This document shows, piece after piece, positions 1 to 6,389 of a DNA stretch of 10,146 nt (position 1 is the stretch's first letter; every line of letters starts with the position of its first letter). The position numbers were made by a program, and so were the translations under genes. The DNA lies in the NCBI GenBank assembly GCA_964576115.1, contig CAZNUA010000084.1:1-10146 (forward strand), given 5' to 3'. Origin of the DNA: CAYSYY01 sp964576115 [NCBI: uncultured Gemmatimonadota bacterium] (GTDB taxonomy: Bacteria > Blakebacterota > Blakebacteria > Blakebacterales). The notes beneath the pieces were generated by a model. The model ran no database searches, was not told where the DNA came from, and saw nothing but the letters and a program-made list of their open reading frames with translations.

Positions 1-333
1 AGAGGTCCGATCCGATCGCATCAAGACCTCGAGACACGAGCCCGCACGTATGCCTCAGCGGTGGCGGATCGCCTGGTGAACGATCCCTCACTCATCTGGC
101 GGGCTCTGGCCTGGATCGAACGCCAACTGGACGCTTCAGGTGTCTCTGCCGATTCGGACCTGCAGGAATGGAAGAGCATTCTGGAGCAGCTTTCCGTGCC
201 GCAGATTCAGTCTTTCCTCACCGAAGACTCCGAGCGTGCCAGGCGCCTGCGGCAATCGAATCCCCTGCTCGAGATCCTGACAGCCGAAGAGCGCCAGACG
301 ATCATCCGGGAAATACCCGATGACCAGAGATGA
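1..333 (+). CDS. Small helical protein, putative antitoxin-like partner of the DUF6036 nucleotidyltransferase (5' partial)
   Basis: The frame is open from the first base of the window to the TGA at 331-333, giving at least 110 residues. A GTG at 61 could be a start, but the residues before it (ending in ARTYASAVADRL) look like coding sequence, so the true start is probably at or before the left edge. The protein is predicted mostly helical, rich in Arg, Glu and Leu, with no signal peptide or membrane segment. A short ERARRLRQSNPL stretch lies near the C-terminal third. Its last 14 bases overlap the start of the next gene, which implies translational coupling. From memory, small proteins of this kind often precede DUF6036 genes, and I infer an antitoxin or accessory role from the gene order alone. 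No DNA-binding motif is clear. Confidence 0.6.
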   Translation, partial: RGPIRSHQDLETRARTYASAVADRLVNDPSLIWRALAWIERQLDASGVSADSDLQEWKSILEQLSVPQIQSFLTEDSERARRLRQSNPLLEILTAEERQTIIREIPDDQR

Positions 334-856
334 ACTCGAGCATGCCATCAGAGCTGCCTGTGATGTTTCACAGGACAGCGAGGTCTGGATCTTCGGCTCT
401 CAGGCGATCCTGGGCGAATATCCTGATGCGCCTGCTTCACTGCGGCAATCGATCGAAGTGGATATCGCCCCGAAGAATCATCCCGATCGTGTCGACCTGA
501 TCGATGGTGCTCTGGGGGAACTGTCGCCCTTCCACGCCGCCTATGGCTATTATGTTCACGGTGTTTCGATCAAAAGCGCCGTTCTACCCGATGGCTGGGA
601 AGAACGAACGATACCGGTCTATGGCCGGGGGGGTGAGAAGGCCGTCGGACTGTGCCTGGAACGGCATGATCTGGCAGCCTCGAAACTGGCCGCCTCACGC
701 GAACAGGATCTTCGCTTCGTACGCACGATGATCGCTGATGATATGCTCACTGTGAAGGTACTACACCAGCGGATCCGGTCGCTCCCGGTAAAGCCGGAGA
801 TCCGCGAGCGTCTCAGCCGCTGGGTCGAGGCGGTCGGGAATACTCCGGCGGAATGA
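320..856 (+). CDS. DUF6036 family nucleotidyltransferase, AbiEii-like toxin candidate
   Basis: This 178-residue soluble protein resembles the DUF6036 branch of minimal nucleotidyltransferases, related to the AbiEii toxin of type IV toxin-antitoxin systems. The nucleotide-binding GS motif is at residues 26-27 (WIFGSQAILG). An acidic E46-V-D48 pair follows, as expected for metal ligands. A C-terminal segment at 117-134 (DLAASKLAASREQDLRFV) matches the D-x3-SK-x4-R-x2-D pattern of AbiEii-type proteins, with K122, R127 and D130. The ATG at 320 lies inside the end of the upstream gene and has no strong ribosome binding site of its own, so coupled translation is likely. AbiEii enzymes transfer nucleotides to RNA targets. 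Whether this one is toxic is inference, and many DUF6036 proteins are uncharacterised. Length is normal for the family. Confidence 0.75.
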   Translation: MTRDELEHAIRAACDVSQDSEVWIFGSQAILGEYPDAPASLRQSIEVDIAPKNHPDRVDLIDGALGELSPFHAAYGYYVHGVSIKSAVLPDGWEERTIPVYGRGGEKAVGLCLERHDLAASKLAASREQDLRFVRTMIADDMLTVKVLHQRIRSLPVKPEIRERLSRWVEAVGNTPAE

Positions 857-899
857 CCGGCATCACGAACCCGCACTCATTCGAGTCGCCGATCCGGCC

Positions 900-934
900 G
901 CCGCCCGAACCGAGGGACGACCGGATCGGGCGGC
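900..934. terminator. GC-rich inverted repeat between convergent genes, possible bidirectional terminator
   Basis: GCCGCCCGA at 900-908 is perfectly complementary to TCGGGCGGC at 926-934, with a 17-base loop. It lies in the 92-bp gap (857-948) between the stop codons of two converging genes. An alternative pairing of GATCCGG (891-897) with CCGGATC (921-927) is also possible. There is no T-run on either side, so it is not a classical intrinsic terminator. Its position suggests transcription insulation, but that is inference. Confidence 0.4.
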
Positions 935-948
935 ACCCCGGACGACGG

Positions 949-1332
949 TCAGTCGCCGGCCCGGACGAGAGCCCGGCAACGATTGAAGAGCACGAACCAG
1001 ACCAGGCCGGCGCTCATCATGAGCAGCAAGCCGAAAAGGGTCGTACGGAAGGAAACAGCTATCCCCTCGGCGATGATCGGGGGAGAGATCTCCGGGGCGT
1101 TGACGATGAAGATCAGGGCCCGGTAGATCCCGGCCAGTTGACCGTACACTCCCAGAACGCCGGCGAAGACCCCCCAGAAGAGGATGGCATGTACGCTTCC
1201 CGTCCGCGCAGCGATCGCTTCAGCTCCCTCTCTGAGCCCGAGCACGGCCCGGACGGCGAGCACGACGATGACGACGAGCAGGACGATGAGCAGCCACATG
1301 ACGGGGCCACCGGAATTGATGTACGTCAGCAT
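949..1332 (-). CDS. Small MotA/TolQ/ExbB-type proton channel family protein
   Basis: This 127-residue inner-membrane protein has three hydrophobic segments, at about residues 10-32, 48-72 and 90-116. The start MLTYINSGGPVMWL resembles the first helix of ExbB/TolQ proteins. The last segment (IAVSFRTTLFGLLL, 91-104) resembles the conserved third helix, where a Thr lines the proton path. The usual large cytoplasmic loop between helices 1 and 2 is cut to about 15 residues, and the protein is about half the length of ExbB or TolQ. AGGAG at 1339-1343, six bases upstream, supports the ATG. It is the last gene of the four-gene minus-strand cluster, 39 bp after the HAAS gene. No ExbD/TolR or MotB partner is in the window. 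Energy coupling is a family-based inference. Confidence 0.75.
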   Translation of the reverse strand: MLTYINSGGPVMWLLIVLLVVIVVLAVRAVLGLREGAEAIAARTGSVHAILFWGVFAGVLGVYGQLAGIYRALIFIVNAPEISPPIIAEGIAVSFRTTLFGLLLMMSAGLVWFVLFNRCRALVRAGD

Positions 1333-1371
1333 GATGAACTCCTGTTCAGAGAGCAGGGGACAGACCGTTTC

Positions 1372-2112
1372 TCAGGTCGAGAGAAGGGTCTGGACCTCCA
1401 TCTGCTCGATTCTCTCCACAGCGTGGGTCAGCATGAGCCAGAAGAGGGCTGCGGCCATGGCCGTCAGCAGGCCGAGCAACATGACCGGGGCACCGGTCAG
1501 CAGCCAGCGCACGACGTACAGCCACAGCCCCTCCACATCGAGCACCAGTTTCTCCATGACCTGATGCAGGCCGACGGTGAAACCGAAGCCCGCCGCCAGC
1601 AGGCTCGCCCCCGAACCGAGCAGGAGAAGCGAAAGACCGTAACGCAACCGGCGGCTCCGGTGGTCCTTCTTCACGTACAGCTGGTAGAGCTTCACGAGCA
1701 CGATCATCCCGGTCGCGGCGGCGATCGCCAGAATCGGCCAGACGAAGTCACTGGCCTGCCGGATCATCTCGGCCCGGGCCAGCAGCGGGAGTCCAACCCC
1801 GAACATGCTCACCAGCAGGATCGCCAGCAGAACCCGTTCGAAGCGGGTGCGGGCCTGAGCCGAGAGAGAATCGGTGAAACGGCGATAGGCCGGCTGATGG
1901 ATCGCGACCAGTTCGGCTATCGCTTCTTCTGAAACCGTGAATTTCTCTTCGACCCGGCTGAGAGCTTCCGCCTCATCGAGTCCTCTGCCCCGATAGACCT
2001 CGAAGAGGTCTTCGACATCGGCGGCGATCTCCAGCATGATCCTGCCCCGTGCCGGCTGGGGCAGATCGAGCCGCGAATCGATCTTCCTCAACACCTCGGC
2101 GAACCGGTTCAT
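1372..2112 (-). CDS. HAAS-domain integral membrane protein linked to a PadR regulator
   Basis: The protein has 246 residues. The N-terminal 80 are helical and charged, with the RGRGLDEAEALSRVEEKF pattern (41-58) typical of HAAS/DUF1700-like domains. Four predicted membrane helices follow, at about 93-112, 123-145, 157-181 and 206-229. The C-terminus is short and cytoplasmic. Its ATG overlaps the padR stop codon by four bases (ATGA), a strong sign of translational coupling. HAAS-type proteins are commonly encoded directly after PadR regulators and are thought to sense or transmit signals at the membrane. What this one senses is unknown. It may act with the small channel protein encoded next. 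The HAAS call rests on pattern and context, without a profile search. Confidence 0.7.
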   Translation of the reverse strand: MNRFAEVLRKIDSRLDLPQPARGRIMLEIAADVEDLFEVYRGRGLDEAEALSRVEEKFTVSEEAIAELVAIHQPAYRRFTDSLSAQARTRFERVLLAILLVSMFGVGLPLLARAEMIRQASDFVWPILAIAAATGMIVLVKLYQLYVKKDHRSRRLRYGLSLLLLGSGASLLAAGFGFTVGLHQVMEKLVLDVEGLWLYVVRWLLTGAPVMLLGLLTAMAAALFWLMLTHAVERIEQMEVQTLLST

Positions 2113-2456
2113 GAGCGTAACCCCCGTGTCATCGCGGTGAATCGTTCGGCGAATTCATCCCAGGACTCGAGCTGCCCCCGGGCATACTCACGGCCGCGGG
2201 CCGTCAGGGTATAGTACTTGCGCTTTCGCTTCGCCCCCTCCTTGACCCATTTCCCCTTGATGAAACCGGCCTTCTCGAGCCGGTGCAGGATCGGGTAGAG
2301 AGTGCCGTACTGGAACCGGAAGAGACCGCCGCTCTGCTCCTCGAGCTCGAGGGCGATCTCATACCCATGCATCTTCCGGTCGGCCAGACTGCCCAGGATG
2401 AGCAATTCATTGGCCACCCGGGGCAGGTTCTGGGTCTCGAGATTGTCGCGCTCCAT
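2109..2456 (-). CDS. PadR family transcriptional regulator
   Basis: This is a 115-residue PadR-like winged-helix repressor. The recognisable core is ELLILGSLADRKMHGYEI, then GTLYPILHRLEKAGFI (the recognition-helix region), then the basic wing KRKRKYYTLTARG. PadR proteins bind operators as dimers and release them on ligand binding or signalling. I chose the ATG at 2454-2456 because GGGGGAG lies just upstream (2460-2466). An in-frame ATG at 2466-2468 would add four residues (MGES) but has a poorer ribosome binding site. It lies between the exported transglutaminase-like gene and the HAAS gene, so it probably regulates its own cluster. Candidate operators are the palindromes at 2469-2483 and 4036-4049. 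Confidence 0.9.
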   Translation of the reverse strand: MERDNLETQNLPRVANELLILGSLADRKMHGYEIALELEEQSGGLFRFQYGTLYPILHRLEKAGFIKGKWVKEGAKRKRKYYTLTARGREYARGQLESWDEFAERFTAMTRGLRS

Positions 2457-2459
2457 AGA

Positions 2460-2466
2460 CTCCCCC
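2460..2466 (-). promoter_or_regulatory. Ribosome binding site that decides the padR start
   Basis: On the minus strand GGGGGAG ends three bases before the ATG at 2456. The spacing is a little short but the purine run is strong. It would itself lie inside the coding region if the upstream in-frame ATG at 2468 were used, so it argues for the shorter protein. Confidence 0.5.
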
Positions 2467-2468
2467 AT

Positions 2469-2483
2469 CCTGATCAGATCAGG
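2469..2483. promoter_or_regulatory. Perfect 7+1+7 palindrome between the transglutaminase-like gene and padR
   Basis: CCTGATC-A-GATCAGG is a perfect inverted repeat. It touches the TAA stop (2484-2486) of the exported protein and lies just upstream of padR. It could be a PadR operator, an mRNA hairpin that sets relative expression in the operon, or a processing site. There is no T-run, so a strong intrinsic terminator is unlikely. GATC is very common in this window, which raises the chance of a fortuitous match. Confidence 0.4.
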
Positions 2484-3929
2484 TTATCGGGATCGCACCA
2501 GGTCGAGTTCGCCGATACCCTGCTCCTGCTGCAGACCGACAGTGGAGATCGTCAGCAGGGGACTCACCGGACGCTCCGCCTCATGCCCGGTGGCCAGGTC
2601 CACGACTCGCTCGCCCCAGGCTACCAGAGCGGTTTCCGGGCAGATCAGGAGTTCGGGCTCATAGCCGTTGAGCGCCATCAGGGCACACGCCAGAACCCCC
2701 TGATCCTTCCACCCGCCGCAGTCGAAAACCAGCACCTCATCGGTGGTCATGATACGGTCTGCAGCATCAGAGAAAATCGAACCGTAGGAGATATTCTCCC
2801 TGATCCAGGCGATGATCTCATCGGGTTCGTGAATGCGACCGGCCAGGTCCCGGGTGTGGGACTCGAGCATGGACGCCTGCACATACATCTCGGGCCGGGC
2901 GACATAGAGACTCTGATAGGCGTACCGGGTCAGCCAGGCCCCATCGAGGTCACCGGGTCCGGCAAAGATCTGTTCCCGGAAGCGGGCGGGATCGGCCAGC
3001 AGGGCGGGCGGATCGGCGAGGGCTTCGGGTACGGCCTCCTCCTGAGAGTACCGCTGCACGAATGCGGGCATCAGGTATCCGTCGGATTCGAAGAGTTCCC
3101 GCCCGAGTCCTTCGGCGGGAATCACAAATTCGATCCCGGTAAAGAAAGCCTGGTTGTAGAGCGCCTCGACCGTGAGAGGCACCGGATTGGTATCGGGCGC
3201 CAGGCCCATGTAGAGCGGCGCCATGCGGTGGTTGTTGGTCATGATCGGCACTCCGTCCCAGACGAGCAGGGCGGCACCATGCCGCATCTGATCCTGCCGG
3301 GAGATGACCATGACGATATCGCGGGGATCGATCCCGAGGTGGATGAAGGTGGCGGTCAGCAGGTTCGCCAGGGTCATGCACTTGCCCGAAATGCGTCCGG
3401 TCAGTCCCCGCATGGCCTCCATTTCGGAGGGCAGGAGCTTGCGGTAGGTCAGTCCGCCATCCGTCGCGAAGCCCCAGGGATCGGAACCCGGAAAATTCTG
3501 GAACATGGTCTGGGCCTGGGTATGACAGAGATTCCTGGAATTCCAGGTATCGATCTGGATGATCTTCTCGGCCGTTGTGGACGCCCCGGCACTGACTTCC
3601 TCCCATGTCCGAGCCAGTTTGAAGGTCACCGGGTCGATCAGGCAGGCCTGGTGGTACGCGGTCGCCGCGAGCGGATCGTCGGGGTAGAGATCGGAGTGCC
3701 ACCGGTTTACAGCCGTCATGATCGTGGCGGTTTCCGGGGTGATCTCCTGACCGATGGTTTCGAGGTATCGCGGTACAAGCACGGTTTCGGGGTCGTCCTG
3801 GGCTCCGGCCGGCACCGGGCTGACAATGAGTGCCGCAACCGCGCACACGATGAGAATCCGCAACCGGTATCCATCCCGATGCGGATCGCTGTCATTCCGC
3901 TGGTGAGTAGCTCTTCTTTCCTGCTGCAT
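2484..3929 (-). CDS. Exported protein with two transglutaminase-like segments
   Basis: This 481-residue protein begins with a long basic n-region, then a hydrophobic core (about 22-38) and an AGA|Q cleavage site near residue 43, so it should act in the periplasm or envelope. The first transglutaminase-like segment has GKCMTLANLLTATFIHLGI with C184 in the nucleophile position and H217 (HGAALLVWDG) as the likely base. The third catalytic position appears to be Asn (N232/N233), not Asp. A second segment near the C-terminus has C404 (DCGGWKDQGVLACALMALNGY) and D444 (VVDLATG) but no obvious His. Activity could be protease, crosslinking or amidase, or it may be non-catalytic. The ATG at 3927-3929 is preferred over the upstream ATG at 4010, because AGAGG lies six bases upstream (3936-3940) and the promoter's predicted transcript starts near 4002. 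It is the first gene of the PadR cluster. The fold is inferred from motif spacing; the exact family is not recognised. Confidence 0.65.
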   Translation of the reverse strand: MQQERRATHQRNDSDPHRDGYRLRILIVCAVAALIVSPVPAGAQDDPETVLVPRYLETIGQEITPETATIMTAVNRWHSDLYPDDPLAATAYHQACLIDPVTFKLARTWEEVSAGASTTAEKIIQIDTWNSRNLCHTQAQTMFQNFPGSDPWGFATDGGLTYRKLLPSEMEAMRGLTGRISGKCMTLANLLTATFIHLGIDPRDIVMVISRQDQMRHGAALLVWDGVPIMTNNHRMAPLYMGLAPDTNPVPLTVEALYNQAFFTGIEFVIPAEGLGRELFESDGYLMPAFVQRYSQEEAVPEALADPPALLADPARFREQIFAGPGDLDGAWLTRYAYQSLYVARPEMYVQASMLESHTRDLAGRIHEPDEIIAWIRENISYGSIFSDAADRIMTTDEVLVFDCGGWKDQGVLACALMALNGYEPELLICPETALVAWGERVVDLATGHEAERPVSPLLTISTVGLQQEQGIGELDLVRSR

Positions 3930-4008
3930 GACGGACCTCTCTTCCCTGTCTGTTGTCGGGCGATGCGCATCACCACAGAATGCCGGCTGGTGTCTCTCAC
4001 ATGGGTTC

Positions 4009-4036
4009 AAGATATCCGACGTTTATATATTGTCAA
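4009..4036 (-). promoter_or_regulatory. Sigma70-type promoter for the transglutaminase-like/PadR/HAAS/channel cluster
   Basis: On the minus strand a perfect -35 box TTGACA (4036-4031) is followed by a 16-base spacer (4030-4015) and a -10 box TATCTT (4014-4009, four of six consensus bases). Transcription would begin near 4002, leaving a leader of about 70 bases before the ATG at 3929. The AT-rich stretch stands out in an otherwise GC-rich region. Confidence 0.6.
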
Positions 4037-4049
4037 TCTATATATAGAT
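4036..4049. promoter_or_regulatory. Perfect 14-bp AT-rich palindrome abutting the -35 box, candidate PadR operator
   Basis: ATCTATATATAGAT reads the same on both strands and touches the first base of the TTGACA box. A related TATATAT run lies on the other side of that box (4024-4030), so the -35 region is flanked by AT-alternating arms. PadR operators are commonly AT-rich inverted repeats overlapping promoters. Binding by the cluster's own PadR is inferred. The site could also affect the divergent permease gene. Confidence 0.5.
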
Positions 4050-4195
4050 GGTCTAAATAATATCTGTCCACAACGTGGCGGGGGTGTTTCACGACAGAGG
4101 GGATTATCGCCCGGAACAGGGGCGCGTATTTCCGCGTGTATACGGTGTCTGATGTACAGGTAGAGTAAGAACAAGTCCGAGGAGTCCGCCTCTGT
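4050..4195 (+). promoter_or_regulatory. Upstream region of the APC permease gene
   Basis: This stretch leads into the permease ATG. I see no convincing sigma70 promoter in plus orientation; TTGTCA at 4030-4035 with TA-rich sequence near 4054-4063 is a weak candidate. GAGGAG at 4179-4184 is the likely ribosome binding site, 11 bases before the ATG. Its GAGG could pair with CCTC at 4189-4192 across a six-base loop, possibly shortening the effective spacing or masking the site. Confidence 0.35.
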
Positions 4196-5608
4196 ATGTC
4201 CGCTGATAACGGAACATCCCTGCAGCGCGAACTGCGTCTGTTTCCCAGCACCAACATGGTCATCGCCTCCATGGTCGGAGCCGGGATCTTCACCACCTCG
4301 GGTCTGCTCATGGCCGACCTTGCCAACCCCCTGCTCATGCTCATCCTCTGGGCCCTCGGCGGCCTCATCGCCCTGTGCGGAGCCCTCTGTTACGGCGAGC
4401 TGGGCGCGACCATCCCCGAAGCGGGAGGCGAGTATATCTTCCTGAACCGCCTCTACCCTCCTCTCTGGGGTTTCCTGAGCGGCTGGGTCTCGCTCTTCGT
4501 CGGTTTCTCGGCCCCCATCGCGGCCTCATCGCTGGGTTGCAGCGAGTACCTGGCCGAGGCTTTTCCCGCCCTGGTGGCCTGGGCCGATCCCGACCTGCTC
4601 AAACGGGCATTTGCGATTCTCATCATCATCGGTTTCACTCTGATCCACCTGCGAGGGATCCGATTCGGCGCCGTGGTGCAGAACTACCTGGTCATCATGA
4701 AGGTATTGCTGATCGTCGTGCTGGTGATCATCGGTTTCGCGGTGGGCCGGGGTGATCTCGCCCACTTCACCATGGGCCGACCATTCCATTTCGATTTCGC
4801 CAACCTGAAGACCGCCGGCCTCTCCCTGATGTGGATCATGTTCGCCTACAGCGGCTGGAACGCCTCGGCCTACCTCGGTTCCGAGATCCGCGATCCCGAA
4901 CGCACCCTGCCCCGCTCGCTCCTGCTGGGCACCGGCACGGTCCTCGTCCTCTACCTGATACTGAACTCACTCTTCGTCTATGCCGCCGCTCCGGCCGATA
5001 TGAGCGGCGTGATCGCCATCGGCGGCCTGGCGGCCGGCAACCTCTTCGGCAGTGCCATGCGGAGCTTCATCTCGCTCCTGATCGCCTTCGCCCTGCTCTC
5101 CTCGATCAGCGCCTTCATCATCCTGGGACCGCGGGTGTACTACGCCATGGCCCGCAAGGGCCACTTCTTCCGTATGGCGGGAGAGGTCCACCCGGTCTTC
5201 AAAGCCCCGTCGGGTTCGATCCTGCTACAGTGCGGCATCGCCCTGCTCATGGTGCTGACCGGCACCTTCGACCAGATCATTACCTATATGGGTTTTGCGC
5301 TGGGGATCTTCCCCCTCTTCGCCGTGTTCGGGATCTTCAAACTGCGCCGGCGGGGAGCCAGCCGGGCTCCGATGCCCTTCTATCCCGTGGTGCCTGTTTT
5401 CTACCTGCTGATCTCGACTGCAATCCTCGTACTGGCCTATTTCGAACGCCCGGTGGAATCTTCGATCGCCCTGGGGACGGTCCTGCTGGGGATTCCGGTC
5501 TATTGGACCTTCACCCGGTCCCGATCGCAGGCCGCGGAGAAAGCGGCGACCAGGGAAGCCTCGGCGCGCGATTCCGAAACCGTGGATATCACAACAGATC
5601 GAACCTGA
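4196..5608 (+). CDS. APC family amino-acid permease
   Basis: This 470-residue inner-membrane transporter has about 12 hydrophobic segments. It shows the APC-superfamily hallmarks: the unwound helix-1 motif SMVGAGIF (25-32), YGELGATIPEAGGEYIF (66-82), the helix-6 region FAYSGWNASAYLGSEI (216-231), and GPRVYYAMARKGHFF (311-325). The arrangement is closest to LAT/SteT-like exchangers and related neutral amino-acid permeases, so amino-acid uptake or exchange is likely. The substrate cannot be read from the sequence. The C-terminal tail (about 441-470) is hydrophilic and charged. It is transcribed divergently from the PadR cluster and is followed after only 14 bp by the O-methyltransferase gene, whose ribosome binding site overlaps this stop codon. 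Confidence 0.9.
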   Translation: MSADNGTSLQRELRLFPSTNMVIASMVGAGIFTTSGLLMADLANPLLMLILWALGGLIALCGALCYGELGATIPEAGGEYIFLNRLYPPLWGFLSGWVSLFVGFSAPIAASSLGCSEYLAEAFPALVAWADPDLLKRAFAILIIIGFTLIHLRGIRFGAVVQNYLVIMKVLLIVVLVIIGFAVGRGDLAHFTMGRPFHFDFANLKTAGLSLMWIMFAYSGWNASAYLGSEIRDPERTLPRSLLLGTGTVLVLYLILNSLFVYAAAPADMSGVIAIGGLAAGNLFGSAMRSFISLLIAFALLSSISAFIILGPRVYYAMARKGHFFRMAGEVHPVFKAPSGSILLQCGIALLMVLTGTFDQIITYMGFALGIFPLFAVFGIFKLRRRGASRAPMPFYPVVPVFYLLISTAILVLAYFERPVESSIALGTVLLGIPVYWTFTRSRSQAAEKAATREASARDSETVDITTDRT

Positions 5609-5622
5609 GGAGGTACTCTGCC

Positions 5623-6342
5623 ATGCTGTGCCCGCCCGTGAAATCGACCCTCTGCCTGCTGATACTCACCAGCCTGTTTTTCGCGCTCGCTCTCGTCCCC
5701 TCCCCGGCTGGAGCCCAGGCCAGTGAAGGGGAACAGGAGACCGCCCTCGACCGGCAGGTGCGGGCTTTCCTCGACAGCCAGGAGCGCCGGTGGCGCGACA
5801 TGAATGTGCCGGCCGTCGACGGCCGAAAGCTCTACGACATCATCGTCGAGCACGGTTACACCCGGGCGGTCGAGATCGGCACCTCCACCGGCCACTCCGG
5901 CATCTGGATCGCCTGGGCCCTGAGCAAGACCGGCGGCCGACTCATCACGATCGAGATCGACGAGCGGCGGCACCGTCAGGCGGTGGCCAACTTCGAGGCC
6001 GCGGGCCTGAGCGAGTACATCGACGCCCGCCTGGCCAATGCCCACGAACTGGTCCCCGAGCTCGAGGGTCCCTTCGACTTCGTCTTCAGCGACGCCGACA
6101 AGGACTGGTACACGCAGTACTTCCGGTGGATGCTGCCCAAGCTCGAGGTCGGGGGATGCTTCACCGCCCATAATGTGCAACAGTCCTCGAGCAGCGGCCG
6201 GTACGGCGGGCGCGGCCGGAGGGGACAGCCCGGCACCGCCGAGTTCGTGCGCGAACTGCTGGCCACCGAGGGCCTGGAGACGACCTTCTTCACCAGGGGG
6301 GGCGGGCTCTCGGTGAGTTTCAAGAAGCCGCCGGGAAGGTAA
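5623..6342 (+). CDS. Signal-peptide-bearing class I SAM-dependent O-methyltransferase
   Basis: The protein has 239 residues. A Rossmann-fold SAM site is visible as VEIGTSTGHSGIW (83-95), followed by the acidic strand end TIEID (109-113). DADKDWYTQYF (157-167) resembles the metal-binding region of catechol/caffeoyl-CoA O-methyltransferases. The N-terminus has a hydrophobic core (about 8-25) and an AGA|Q cleavage site after residue 31, so export is predicted, although SAM is a cytoplasmic cofactor. A Gly/Arg/Ser-rich insert lies at 188-203. GAGGAGG (5607-5613), nine bases upstream, fixes the ATG. Coding sequence in the same frame upstream of this ATG is only a shadow of the permease gene. The gene is probably co-transcribed with the permease. 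The substrate is unknown. Confidence 0.85.
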   Translation: MLCPPVKSTLCLLILTSLFFALALVPSPAGAQASEGEQETALDRQVRAFLDSQERRWRDMNVPAVDGRKLYDIIVEHGYTRAVEIGTSTGHSGIWIAWALSKTGGRLITIEIDERRHRQAVANFEAAGLSEYIDARLANAHELVPELEGPFDFVFSDADKDWYTQYFRWMLPKLEVGGCFTAHNVQQSSSSGRYGGRGRRGQPGTAEFVRELLATEGLETTFFTRGGGLSVSFKKPPGR

Positions 6343-6389
6343 AGACCCGACTATGAGAACAGGGAGGGAAGAAACGACGTATTTGTACT

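Noticed and set aside
853-1932. 359-codon open frame on the plus strand overlapping the channel and HAAS genes
   Set aside because: The translation is rich in His, Gln, Asp and Glu with no fold signature, while the opposite strand encodes clear membrane proteins with ribosome binding sites.
3930-4010. 27-residue N-terminal extension of the transglutaminase-like protein from the ATG at 4010
   Set aside because: The predicted promoter's -10 box overlaps that ATG, so the transcript would start after it. The ATG at 3929 has a good ribosome binding site.
2283-4163. 626-codon open frame on the plus strand opposite the transglutaminase-like gene
   Set aside because: It runs antisense to well-supported minus-strand genes and its product is low-complexity, His/Gly/Asp-rich with no domain. 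It is a by-product of GC-rich codon use.
4831-5622. N-terminal extension of the methyltransferase frame into the permease gene
   Set aside because: It is out of frame with the clear APC permease and reads as Arg/Pro-rich shadow sequence. A strong ribosome binding site and signal peptide place the start at 5623.
5620-6323. Antisense open frames across the methyltransferase gene
   Set aside because: Their products lack domains and the plus-strand methyltransferase has complete motifs.
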